Shown here one piece after another: positions 37,093-45,139 of a stretch of DNA of 64,000 nt (within the stretch, counting starts at the first letter, position 1; each line of letters opens with the position of its first letter). Source of the stretch: Methylocystis sp. Sn-Cys (GTDB lineage: Bacteria > Pseudomonadota > Alphaproteobacteria > Rhizobiales > Beijerinckiaceae). The notes below the pieces were generated by a model that worked only from the letters and a program-made list of their open reading frames with translations, did no database searches and was not told the DNA's origin. The stretch covers positions 77,083 through 141,082 of the forward strand of contig NZ_JAERVJ010000010.1 in the NCBI RefSeq assembly GCF_016745395.1, given 5' to 3'. A program made the position numbers and the translations under genes.

Positions 37093-37578
37093 ATGGCCGG
37101 CGACGGCGATTTTGGCGGTTACTCGAAGGGCGCGCCGCCGCCCTACCAGCGGGCGCAAGGCCCCTATATTCCGGCCGCGGCGCTCGAAAGCGTGCGCACC
37201 CGGCGGATCATGGCGGTGGGGCTCGACCTCATCCTCGTCTCGGGCCTGTCGGTGGCGCTCTTTTTCGGGCTTTTCATATTGAGCTTCGGCATGTCGGCGC
37301 TGCTGCTGCCGCCGATCTTCCCGATCGTCGCTTTCTTCTACAATGGCTTGACGGTCTCCGGCTGGCGCATGGCGACGCCCGGCATGGCCTTCATGGACCT
37401 TGAAATGCGCACGATGCAGGGCGAGCCCGTGCCCTTCCTGCAGGCGGCCGTCCATGCCGTTCTCTTCTACGTGACCTGGATGTTTCCGCCGCTGTTCCTG
37501 GTGTCCTTCATCACCAGCGACAAACGCTGTCTGCACGACATTCTGGCGGATGTGATCGTGCTGCGGCGATCGGCGTGA
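37093..37578 (+). CDS. RDD family membrane protein
   Basis: A 161-residue RDD protein with the Arg/Asp signature RRIMAVGLDLILVSGL, two hydrophobic hairpins (near residues 45-90) and a third segment after LEMRTMQGE. The C-terminus has HDILADVIVLRR, also typical. GGAGAGAG precedes the ATG. RDD proteins are thought to be small transporters or ion-tolerance factors; this one's role is unknown. Confidence 0.87.
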   Translation: MAGDGDFGGYSKGAPPPYQRAQGPYIPAAALESVRTRRIMAVGLDLILVSGLSVALFFGLFILSFGMSALLLPPIFPIVAFFYNGLTVSGWRMATPGMAFMDLEMRTMQGEPVPFLQAAVHAVLFYVTWMFPPLFLVSFITSDKRCLHDILADVIVLRRSA

Positions 37579-37645
37579 GGTCGCCATGGCGCGCAGCGGT
37601 TTCTAGCCCTATTCTTGCGATCGTCATCTACGAAACGAGACGAGC

Positions 37646-38383
37646 GTGACCAGAGAACCTCGCGACGCGCCACAGTTCTATCTCACCTCGCCGGCGCCGT
37701 GCCCCTATCTGCCGGGGCGGGCGGAGCGCAAGGTGTTCACGCATCTGATCGGCCTGCGCGCGCCGGCGCTCAATGACACGCTGACACAATCCGGCTTCCG
37801 CCGCTCGCAGACCATCGCCTATCGTCCGGCCTGCGAGCATTGCCGGGCTTGCGTCTCGGTGCGGGTCAAGATCGAGGAGTTCGTTCCCTCGCGCACGCAG
37901 CGGCGCGGGATGCGCCATAACGCCGACATCGCCGGAGAGGCGCGTCCGGCGCGGGCGACGGCGGAGCAATATGCGCTGTTCCGCCGTTACGTCACCGCGC
38001 GCCACTCGGATGGCGGGATGGCCGACATGAGCATGGTCGATTATCAGATGATGATCGAGGACAGCCATGTCGACACGCGGCTGATCGAATATCGCCTGTC
38101 GCCCGACGCGCAGGGGGCCGACGCCGACCGCCTGATCGCCTGCTGCCTCACCGATCGACTCGCCGATGGCCTGTCGATGGTCTATTCGTTCTATGAGCCG
38201 CAGTTCGAGGAGCGCTCGCTCGGCACCTTCATGATCCTCGACCATATGAGGCGGGCCCGCGTCGCCGGACTGCGAAATCTTTACCTCGGCTATTGGGTCG
38301 AGGGCTCGCATAAAATGGCCTATAAGGCGCGCTTCCTGCCGCAGGAGCGGCTGGGGACGGATGGCTGGGTGCGGGTGGACTGA
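37646..38383 (+). CDS. bpt: Aspartate/glutamate leucyltransferase (Bpt)
   Basis: A 245-residue N-end-rule aminoacyl-tRNA transferase that adds Leu (or Arg) to proteins starting with Asp or Glu, marking them for Clp[18 protein letters not shown] near the N-terminus, the cysteine cluster [14 protein letters not shown], and [20 protein letters not shown] near the end are Ate1/Bpt signatures. It begins with GTG. Length fits the bacterial form. No clp gene is adjacent. Confidence 0.94.
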   Translation: MTREPRDAPQFYLTSPAPCPYLPGRAERKVFTHLIGLRAPALNDTLTQSGFRRSQTIAYRPACEHCRACVSVRVKIEEFVPSRTQRRGMRHNADIAGEARPARATAEQYALFRRYVTARHSDGGMADMSMVDYQMMIEDSHVDTRLIEYRLSPDAQGADADRLIACCLTDRLADGLSMVYSFYEPQFEERSLGTFMILDHMRRARVAGLRNLYLGYWVEGSHKMAYKARFLPQERLGTDGWVRVD

Positions 38384-38497
38384 ACCGCGCCATCTCGCCT
38401 GCTACGTTTACGCCGGAATAAGCATATTCCCAAAGGTACACACGCGGTAACGGTCCCTCAAAGCCCGGCGGATGAAGCTGCGCGCGGAGGGCTCGCT

Positions 38498-39047
38498 ATG
38501 GCGCCGTTTCTGATCGCTTTTATTTGCCTTTGCATTGCTGCGGCCGTGTTGGCGAGCCGCTTTCTGCGCCTCCAGTCTTTGGATGCGCAATGCAAGGCCG
38601 CCGCCGAGCAGGTCGACGCCGAGCTCGCCAATTGGCACGCGATGCTTCCAGCGCTGGCCGGCGTTATGCGCGCCTTTGCGCCGAAGGAGCGCGGGGCCGT
38701 CGATGTGGTCGCTCGGCTTCACGCCTCGGGGCGGCGGGCGGGCTCTCCTCAGGCGCGGCTTCTGGCGGAGGCGCGGCTCGGCGATGGCGTTCATGGTCTC
38801 CTCGCGCGCGCAGGCGACGCCGGAGATCCAGAGGCTCGATGATTTTCGCCAGTTGCGCGCGGCGCTCGAAGAGGCGGAAGGCGGTCTCGCCGCGGCGCGC
38901 CGGCGGCTCGCCACGGCCACCGCCGATTACAACCGCGCCCTCAGGCGCTTTCCTGAATGCCTGTTTGCCGGGCGCCTGCGTCTAACGCCCCGCGACTACT
39001 ACGATATCGCTGTCGACGACAGTCGCGCGGGGGAGACGCTGGTCTGA
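38498..39047 (+). pseudogene. LemA-like gene interrupted by a one-base frameshift
   Basis: The first frame (38498-38842) has a membrane segment (MAPFLIAFICLCIAAAVLA) then LQSLDAQCKAAAEQVDAELANWHAMLPAL, like the start of LemA (an N-terminal anchor and helical bundle). From about 38810 the homology moves to another frame: QATPEIQRLDDFRQLRAALEEAE, TADYNRALRRFPECLFAGRL and LTPRDYYDIAVDD, all LemA-like. Joined at the CGCGCGCG run (38803-38810), minus one base, the product would be about 182 residues, the normal length. It is either a real mutation or a sequencing error in the GC run. GGAGG precedes the start. Confidence 0.7.
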
Positions 39048-39212
39048 GCGCTGCGCGCCGCGGCCCGGGCGGGTCACAAAATCGCCGCCTATTCGGGCCT
39101 TGTTAACTCAGAAGCCGCAGATCATATGGACCTCAGCCGGCGTAGCTTGGGCGGCGCCGATCTTTTCCATTTCCCTCCGCGGCCGCGGAACAGACTGCGA
39201 CTGGAGCGAACA

Positions 39213-40520
39213 GTGCACAAATCGGCGATCCTTCCCCTTTCACTCTGCCTCGCGCTCGGCGCGGCCTTTTCCGCGCGCGCGGAGACTGGGCAGGCCGAAT
39301 GGGCGCAGCGCTACGACGCCGACGCGCGGTTGACCGTGTCGCGCTCGACCACCCCTATCCTGTCCGAAGCGACTGTCGCCGCGACGGAAGCCGCCATCGA
39401 GCGCTATCGCGAAATCGTCGCCAATGGCGGCTGGGCGGCGGTGCCGAGCCAGCAATTGCGGCTCGGCTCCAACGGCCCGGCGGTGTCGGCGCTGCGCCGG
39501 CGCCTCATCGTCTCGGGCGACATCGGCGCCGAAACCGGCACGAGCCCGGTTTTCGATTCCTATGTCGAGGCCGCCGTGCGCCGCTTCCAGGCGCGCCACG
39601 GCATTATCGAAACCGGCGTCGTCAACCAGCAGACGCTCACCGCGCTGAATATCCCCGCCGAAACGCGTCTCCGCCAGCTCGAGACCAATCTCGTGCGCCT
39701 GCGCAGCTTTTCCCATGACCTCGGAAATCGCTACGTCACCGCCAATATTCCGGCGGCTCAGGTCGAGACGGTGGAGGCGGGCCAGGTCGTTTCGCATCAT
39801 ATCGCGGGCGTCGGCAAGATCGACCGCCAGTCGCCGGTGATGCAAACCAAGGCCTATCAGATCAATTTCAATCCGTTTTGGACGGTGCCCGCCTCGGTCA
39901 TCCGCAAGGATCTGATTCCCAAGATGCAGGCGGACCCGAACTACCTGCACGACAACCATATTCGCGTCTACAACAAGGAAGGCCAGGAGCTGCAGCCCGA
40001 GCAGATCAACTGGCGCTCGCTCGACGCGATGAACTACAAGTTCCGGCAGGACATCGGCGGCGACTTCAACTCGCTCGGCGTGGTGCGCATCGACATCGCC
40101 AATCCTTACGGCGTCTATATGCACGACACGCCGGCCAAGGGCGTCTTCGGCGACGATTTCCGCTTCGTCTCCTCGGGCTGCATCCGCCTGCAGAATGTGC
40201 GCGACTATGTCGCCTTCCTGCTCCGCGAAACGCCGGGCTGGGACCGCGACGCCATCGACCGCGCCATCGCCTCGGGCGAGCGCATCGACGTGAAGATCAA
40301 CCCCGCCGTTCCGGTCTACTGGGTTTACATCACGGCCTGGGGCACGCCGGACGGCGTCACCCAATTCCGCGAGGACATTTATCAGCGCGACGGGTTGAAC
40401 GCGCGGGTCGTCGACGCGCCGGATTATTCGCAGACCCCCGTGACGCAGCAGGCCTCTGCGCCGCAGGCCGCGGGCCCGCGGCCGCGCGGCGAGCCGCTGC
40501 TGCCGCGGGACGAGCAGTAA
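39213..40520 (+). CDS. L,D-transpeptidase with peptidoglycan-binding domain
   Basis: A 435-residue periplasmic enzyme. A GTG start preceded by GGAGCG gives a signal peptide (KSAILPLSLCLALGAAFSARA). Residues about 70-150 form a PG_binding_1-like domain (LRLGSNGPAVSALRRRL, YVEAAVRRFQARHGIIETG). The YkuD domain follows, with MHDTPAKGVFG and the active-site SSGCIR (Cys323). Architecture matches YcbB/LdtD enzymes making 3-3 cross-links. It is a second paralogue in the window. A good terminator follows the stop. Confidence 0.92.
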   Translation: MHKSAILPLSLCLALGAAFSARAETGQAEWAQRYDADARLTVSRSTTPILSEATVAATEAAIERYREIVANGGWAAVPSQQLRLGSNGPAVSALRRRLIVSGDIGAETGTSPVFDSYVEAAVRRFQARHGIIETGVVNQQTLTALNIPAETRLRQLETNLVRLRSFSHDLGNRYVTANIPAAQVETVEAGQVVSHHIAGVGKIDRQSPVMQTKAYQINFNPFWTVPASVIRKDLIPKMQADPNYLHDNHIRVYNKEGQELQPEQINWRSLDAMNYKFRQDIGGDFNSLGVVRIDIANPYGVYMHDTPAKGVFGDDFRFVSSGCIRLQNVRDYVAFLLRETPGWDRDAIDRAIASGERIDVKINPAVPVYWVYITAWGTPDGVTQFREDIYQRDGLNARVVDAPDYSQTPVTQQASAPQAAGPRPRGEPLLPRDEQ

Positions 40521-40535
40521 GGCTTGCGCTTTCAG

Positions 40536-40564
40536 GCGGCGGTCATAACGACCGCCGCTTTTTA
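40536..40564 (+). terminator. Rho-independent terminator after the L,D-transpeptidase
   Basis: A nine-base perfect stem (GCGGCGGTC at 40536-40544, GACCGCCGC at 40550-40558) with a five-base loop is followed by TTTTT. It lies 16 bases after the stop codon. Confidence 0.85.
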
Positions 40565-40631
40565 CGAGATTCCTGTGGGCAAGAACCTTTTCCCAACGCC
40601 GGGCGCGGGGAAGGCGCGGCGCGCCCTTTAT

Positions 40632-41801
40632 CTAGCTTCTGTTTGACCAGGAAGAAGCCGTCTCCTGCATCCGCTTGGTCTGACCTGGCTTCGTCTCGGG
40701 CCTTGCGACACGATCGACCGCCGCCACGATCTGGTCTGGCGCGGTGTGGTGGGCCATGTGGCCGGCGCCGGGGATCACGATCAGCTCGCTTTGCGGCGCC
40801 TCGTCGTGAAAGCGCCTCGACTGGCGATCCAAATCGACCATCTTGTCGCCGTCCCCCGCCAATATGACGATCGGCAGCTTTAGTTCGGCATAGCGGGCTT
40901 GTAGCTGCATCGCCGAGGCCACCATCAGCACGCTATCCTCCGCTTCTGCGCCGATCTGGACGGGCCGCGCCGCAAAGGAATTCGGGAAACCCTTCTCGAA
41001 TCTCTCCGTGACCGGGGCAGGCGAGAATAGCCACCGCAGAACGCCAGGCAGGAAGAGTCGCGTGAGAGGCGGCGAGATCGTGTAGCGCATAACATCGCCG
41101 AGGCCGGGGATCGCTGTGAAGGACATGAAAAACACGTCGGCGCGCGCTGTCGGATAAAAATAGCCCCCGATCAACACCAGCCCTTCGACCAGCGCCGGGT
41201 ACTGGAGCGCGAGGTCCAAGGCGATGAGCGAGGCGAAAGAATGGGTGACGACCGTCACGCGCTCGACGCCGAGCTGCGAAAACGCCTTCTGCAACAACTC
41301 GGCGTAGGCCCCGGGCGTCCATACGCGATGAGGTCTGTCGCTATATCCGAAGCCGGGGCGATCGAAGACGATGACCCTGTAGCGCTCCGCAAGCTTGTCG
41401 ACGATGCCGCTCAGCAGGAAATCCTCGGCAAGCGTCAGATTGCCGTGGATGAGCGTGACGACATCGCCCTTCCCCTTGTCGATGTAGTGCAGGCGCACGC
41501 CGTCGACGTCGATGAACCGACCGATCGGGGGATGCTCGCTTTCGTCCTGGCGCGTCTTGCGGATGTTGTAATAGGCGAGCCCCCCCATCGCAGCCGCGAG
41601 CCCAACCGCCGCCGAACCGACGATAGCCGAAACGCTCCGGCTTGGTCTGGCTGCCTTGGTGAGCGCGGACTCGGCGCGCGTTGCGGCTTTTTCGACAGGG
41701 CCGCGTCCGTCGAGCCACTGCAACACGCTGGTTCCGACGGCGGCGCCGGACTTGGCGCCGGACTTGGCCAAGTCTTTTTGGATCGATTTCGTGAAGCTCA
41801 T
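40632..41801 (-). CDS. Alpha/beta hydrolase with N-terminal membrane segment
   Basis: A 389-residue protein. Residues 1-50 are polar, a membrane segment follows (about 57-80: SAIVGSAAVGLAAAMGGLAYY), then an alpha/beta-hydrolase fold: oxyanion region LIHGNLTLAED, nucleophile elbow VVTHSFASLIAL (Ser in a T-H-S-F-A context rather than the full G-x-S-x-G), an acidic residue near VILAGDGDKM, and the catalytic His in GAGHMAHH. Substrate unknown. GGGAGAGC precedes the start. Confidence 0.85.
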   Translation of the reverse strand: MSFTKSIQKDLAKSGAKSGAAVGTSVLQWLDGRGPVEKAATRAESALTKAARPSRSVSAIVGSAAVGLAAAMGGLAYYNIRKTRQDESEHPPIGRFIDVDGVRLHYIDKGKGDVVTLIHGNLTLAEDFLLSGIVDKLAERYRVIVFDRPGFGYSDRPHRVWTPGAYAELLQKAFSQLGVERVTVVTHSFASLIALDLALQYPALVEGLVLIGGYFYPTARADVFFMSFTAIPGLGDVMRYTISPPLTRLFLPGVLRWLFSPAPVTERFEKGFPNSFAARPVQIGAEAEDSVLMVASAMQLQARYAELKLPIVILAGDGDKMVDLDRQSRRFHDEAPQSELIVIPGAGHMAHHTAPDQIVAAVDRVARPETKPGQTKRMQETASSWSNRS

Positions 41802-41948
41802 GATTGCTCTCCCGCGCTCGAAGGCACTTAACGCCCTCGATCCGCGGGGGTTTCAAACTTTGCACGTGAAAAGGAATGCGACCGCATTTGCGCTCATGAG
41901 CGCGAAATCATGGGAATCCGGGGCGCGGAATTGAGTCAATCTGTGCGT

Positions 41949-42040
41949 TGCGTCCCAATATGACGCAACGCAAGGCTTTGATTACACAGAACTTTACGCC
42001 CCGGGCATAAATAGTTACGGCGACGCAACGCAGCGCCGGG
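41949..42040. repeat. Direct repeat A of a duplicated intergenic segment
   Basis: About 92 bases that recur at 42673-42785: shared blocks GCGTCCCA, TGACGCAA, CAAGGCTT, GAACTTTA, CGCCCCGGGCA and CACGGCGACG/TACGGCGACG, with roughly 80% identity. Copy B holds an extra 18 bases after GAACTTTA. The two copies are direct and flank the lipoprotein gene. Confidence 0.75.
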
Positions 42041-42048
42041 CCCCAGGT

Positions 42049-42531
42049 TTAATTTTTAGCGAAGTATTTCGCCCCGAGGTTCTGAATGATTTCATTCGCA
42101 GGCAGCATGCCCGAGCAGGGGTCGGCCTTGCTCTGCTTACAGAACTTCACCATCGCATCCTCGCCCGGCTCGACTACGGTATTGCGCGTCCCTGGCCGAT
42201 AGGTGGTGTAGGCAGTGTTGCCGGAAACCCTTGTCTGCGCTGTGCTCGGCGTCGTGTATGTGGATTCGGTCGAGGCGTCTTCCGAGCTGATAATAGCGAA
42301 GTGCGTGAACCCGCGCGCAGTGGCGGTCTCCGCAGCTTTCAGCAGGATAAAATCCTGGACTCTCGCCTTCTCCGTAAAACCGTTGCCGCGCGCCGATATT
42401 CTTGCAGTGTCGTTGGTGATCATTTGGGCCTCGGCCCCACCGGCCAGCCCTATGCCATCGCGGCTATATTCGGTCGCGCAGCCAAAAGACCAGAGCGCAA
42501 AAGCAAAGCAGAGAAAGGGCCGAGCGCGCAT
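42049..42531 (-). CDS. Small lipoprotein, CC0125/CC1285-like
   Basis: A 160-residue protein with a lipoprotein signal (MRARPFLCFAFALWSFGC, Cys18 as lipid site). The mature part contains ARISARGNGFTEKARVQDFILLKAAETATARGFTHFAI, which resembles the alphaproteobacterial CC0125/CC1285 lipoprotein family of unknown role. A Ser/Thr-rich segment follows. The start is chosen to give the lipobox the right position; 30 codons of open frame upstream are unlikely. It is enclosed by a duplicated intergenic segment. Confidence 0.72.
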   Translation of the reverse strand: MRARPFLCFAFALWSFGCATEYSRDGIGLAGGAEAQMITNDTARISARGNGFTEKARVQDFILLKAAETATARGFTHFAIISSEDASTESTYTTPSTAQTRVSGNTAYTTYRPGTRNTVVEPGEDAMVKFCKQSKADPCSGMLPANEIIQNLGAKYFAKN

Positions 42532-42672
42532 TAGGTAGAACCCCGAATTTTGCACAGAAAATGGACGGCGAAGCTTGGCCGTGGTCGCCAGGGCGATACC
42601 AAAAGCAATGACTGCGGGCAAGCGCGGTCGCGAGGGGCGAGCGCTCCAAGAAACGGGCCCCGCCGCCCCTTT

Positions 42673-42785
42673 CGCGTCCCATGATGACGCAATCCAAGGC
42701 TTGGATTAACCGGAACTTTACCCTGTTTCGCAACGATGCGCCCCGGGCACAAATCGCCACGGCGACGAAACGCACAGCCGGGCGG
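42673..42785. repeat. Direct repeat B, upstream of the NtrC-type regulator
   Basis: Second copy of the duplicated segment, ending 11 bases before the regulator ATG, so it probably includes that gene's promoter and leader. It differs from copy A by about 18 inserted bases (CCCTGTTTCGCAACGATG). Confidence 0.75.
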
Positions 42786-42796
42786 CAGGAACAATA

Positions 42797-44293
42797 ATGA
42801 CCTCCACAATTCTCATCGCCGATGACGATCCGGTACAGCGCCGCCTGCTCGAGGCCATGGTCAAGCGCTTTGGTTATGCAGCGGAGACGGTCGAAGGCGG
42901 CGAGGAGGCGCTGGCGCGGCTGACGCGGGGCGGCGCGGAGCCTGTCGCGCTGTTGATCCTCGACCTCGTCATGCCCGATCTCGACGGCATGGGCGTGCTG
43001 ACGCGCCTGCGCGACGCAAAGATCACGACGCCGGTGATCGTGCAGACCGCCCATGGATCGATCGAGGCGGTGATCTCCGCCATGCGCGCCGGCGCGCATG
43101 ACTTCGTGGTGAAGCCGGTCGGCGCGGAGCGGCTTCAAATCTCGATCAAGAACGCGCTTTCGGCCGACGCGCTCGCGGGCGAGGTTCGCCGCATCAACCG
43201 CCGCGCGCAAGGGGCTTTGACCTTCAAGGATCTGGTGTCGCGCAGCGCGGAGATGCAGCGCGTGATCCGGCTCGGCGAGCGCGCCGCGCATTCCAATATT
43301 CCAGTGCTCATCGAGGGCGAATCGGGCGTCGGCAAGGAGCTCGTGGCGCGCGCGATCCAGGGCGGCTCGGACCGCAAGGGCAAGCCCTTCGTCACCGTCA
43401 ACTGCGGGGCCCTGCCCGCCAACCTCGTCGAATCGATCCTCTTCGGCCATGAGAAAGGCGCCTTCACCGGCGCGACCGAGAAACATACCGGCAAATTTAT
43501 GGAGGCCAACGGCGGGACGCTTTTCCTCGACGAAATCGGCGAATTGCCGCTCGATATTCAGGTAAAGCTCTTGCGCGCGTTGCAGGAAGGGGAGATCGAT
43601 CCCATCGGCGCCAAGCGTTCCCAGCGCGTCGACATCCGCTTGATCTCCGCGACGAACCGCAACCTCATCGAGCAGGTCAAGCGTGGCGAGTTCCGCGAAG
43701 ATCTGTTCTACCGCCTGAATGTCTTTCCGATCGGCATTCCGTCGCTGCGCTCGCGACGTGAAGACATCGCTGATTTGGCGCGGCGCTTCGCGGCGCGTTT
43801 CGCGGCGGAGGAAGGACGCAACATCCGTGGCATGACGGCGGAGGTCCTGTCGCTGCTCACGAGCTACGACTGGCCCGGCAATGTGCGGCAGCTCGAGAAC
43901 ACGGTGTTCCGCGCCGTCGTGCTCTCCGAGGGCGACGAGCTGACCGTCGCCGAGTTTCCGCAGATTGCGGCGCATGTCGAAGGCTATGACGTGCGCGTTC
44001 CGCCGGCGCCTGTATTTGCGCCGCCCGTCGACTCGCCGCGCGAGCGCGAGATCGTGCGCGTCGAAATCCGCGACCCCAATGTGCTTCCGCTTCTCGCGCC
44101 CAATGGGGAGATGCGCAAGCTCAATGATTTGGAGAAAGAGACGATTCGCTTCGCGCTCACCCATTACCGCGGACAAATGTCGGAGATTGCGCGACGTCTC
44201 GGGATCGGCCGTTCGACGCTTTATCGCAAGATGAAGGAATATGGCCTCGAAGAAGAAGGAGCGGAATCCCCCGCCGACAGCCTGGTGGCGTGA
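42797..44293 (+). CDS. Sigma-54-dependent response regulator, NtrC-type
   Basis: A 498-residue three-domain activator. Receiver domain: acidic pair DDD near residues 9-11, phospho-acceptor Asp56 in LLILDLVMPDLDG. AAA+ domain: Walker A GESGVGKE (174-181), sigma-54 contact loop GAFTGA (221-226), Walker B GGTLFLDEIGEL. C-terminal Fis-type helix-turn-helix MSEIARRLGIGRSTLYRKMKEYGL (about 460-485). It should activate sigma-54 promoters after phosphorylation. No histidine kinase gene is adjacent, so the partner is encoded elsewhere. Confidence 0.94.
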   Translation: MTSTILIADDDPVQRRLLEAMVKRFGYAAETVEGGEEALARLTRGGAEPVALLILDLVMPDLDGMGVLTRLRDAKITTPVIVQTAHGSIEAVISAMRAGAHDFVVKPVGAERLQISIKNALSADALAGEVRRINRRAQGALTFKDLVSRSAEMQRVIRLGERAAHSNIPVLIEGESGVGKELVARAIQGGSDRKGKPFVTVNCGALPANLVESILFGHEKGAFTGATEKHTGKFMEANGGTLFLDEIGELPLDIQVKLLRALQEGEIDPIGAKRSQRVDIRLISATNRNLIEQVKRGEFREDLFYRLNVFPIGIPSLRSRREDIADLARRFAARFAAEEGRNIRGMTAEVLSLLTSYDWPGNVRQLENTVFRAVVLSEGDELTVAEFPQIAAHVEGYDVRVPPAPVFAPPVDSPREREIVRVEIRDPNVLPLLAPNGEMRKLNDLEKETIRFALTHYRGQMSEIARRLGIGRSTLYRKMKEYGLEEEGAESPADSLVA

Positions 44294-44335
44294 GGGGCGA
44301 TTTTATGCGAGCCTCCTTTCCAAAGGAGTCAGCGC

Positions 44336-44812
44336 ATGACACTCTACGATATCGAGGCCAAAACGATCGACGGCGCCACGAAGTCCTTGCGCGATTATGA
44401 GGGCAAGGCGCTGCTCATCGTCAATGTGGCGAGCAAATGCGGATTCACGCCGCAATATGCCGGGCTGGAAGCGCTTTACAAGACATATGCCGACAAGGGC
44501 CTCGTCGTCCTCGGCTTTCCCTGCAACCAGTTCGGCGCGCAGGAGCCGGGCTCGGAAAGCGACATCGCCTCCTTCTGCTCGGCGACCTATGGCGTGAGTT
44601 TTCCCATGTTCGCCAAGATCGAGGTGAATGGCGAGAACGCGCACTCGCTATATAAATTTTTGAAGCATGGGGCGCCAGGGATTCTCGGTTCACAGGCGAT
44701 CAAATGGAACTTCACCAAATTCCTGGTCGATAGGTCCGGCAAGGTCGTGAAACGCTACGCGCCCACCGATACCCCGCAATCGCTCGAAAAGGACATAGAG
44801 GCGACGCTGTGA
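44336..44812 (+). CDS. Glutathione peroxidase
   Basis: A 158-residue thiol peroxidase of the glutathione peroxidase family reducing hydrogen or lipid peroxides. The catalytic Cys35 lies in NVASKCGFTPQY; Gln is in GFPCNQFGAQEPG and Trp in IKWNFTKFLVD, completing the triad. It uses Cys, not selenocysteine. AAAGGAG precedes the ATG, and its stop overlaps the next gene by GTGA. Confidence 0.95.
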   Translation: MTLYDIEAKTIDGATKSLRDYEGKALLIVNVASKCGFTPQYAGLEALYKTYADKGLVVLGFPCNQFGAQEPGSESDIASFCSATYGVSFPMFAKIEVNGENAHSLYKFLKHGAPGILGSQAIKWNFTKFLVDRSGKVVKRYAPTDTPQSLEKDIEATL

Positions 44813-45096
44813 GCGCAGCGATCACAGTTGCGCGCCTCGAAGGCGGCGATCCGCTGCGCTTCGATGTTTATGTGCGAGAGGGAGACAGCGAAACGCGCCA
44901 TCGCGTGACGCTGTCGGCGGCCGACGCCGCGCGCCTCGGTCGCGGCGCCGCGGCCGAAGAAACGATAGCAGCCGCCTTCCGCTTTCTGCTCGACCGCGAG
45001 CCGAAGGAGTCGATCCTCCCAGGCTTCGACGTCAGCGTGATCTCGCGTTATTTTCCACAGTTCGAGAACGAGATTGGCGCTTATCTCGCCAAATAG
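44809..45096 (+). CDS. Small protein coupled to glutathione peroxidase, unknown
   Basis: A 95-residue protein starting with GTG inside the GTGA overlap with the peroxidase stop. The sequence has a beta-rich N-terminal half (ITVARLEGGDPLRFDVYVREGD, TRHRVTLS) and a helical C-terminal half (AEETIAAAFRFLLDREPKESIL, ISRYFPQFENEIGAYL). I do not recognise a family. Overlap suggests joint expression with the peroxidase. Confidence 0.7.
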   Translation: MSAAITVARLEGGDPLRFDVYVREGDSETRHRVTLSAADAARLGRGAAAEETIAAAFRFLLDREPKESILPGFDVSVISRYFPQFENEIGAYLAK

Positions 45097-45109
45097 CGGC
45101 GGGTTTTTT
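45087..45109 (+). terminator. Weak terminator between convergent genes
   Basis: CGCC (45087-45090) and GGCG (45098-45101) can pair over a seven-base loop, followed by GG and six T residues. The short stem makes it doubtful, but it lies exactly between convergent genes. Confidence 0.35.
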
Positions 45110-45139
45110 CCTGGATCGCAGGACGGGCGGACGCGGCGA

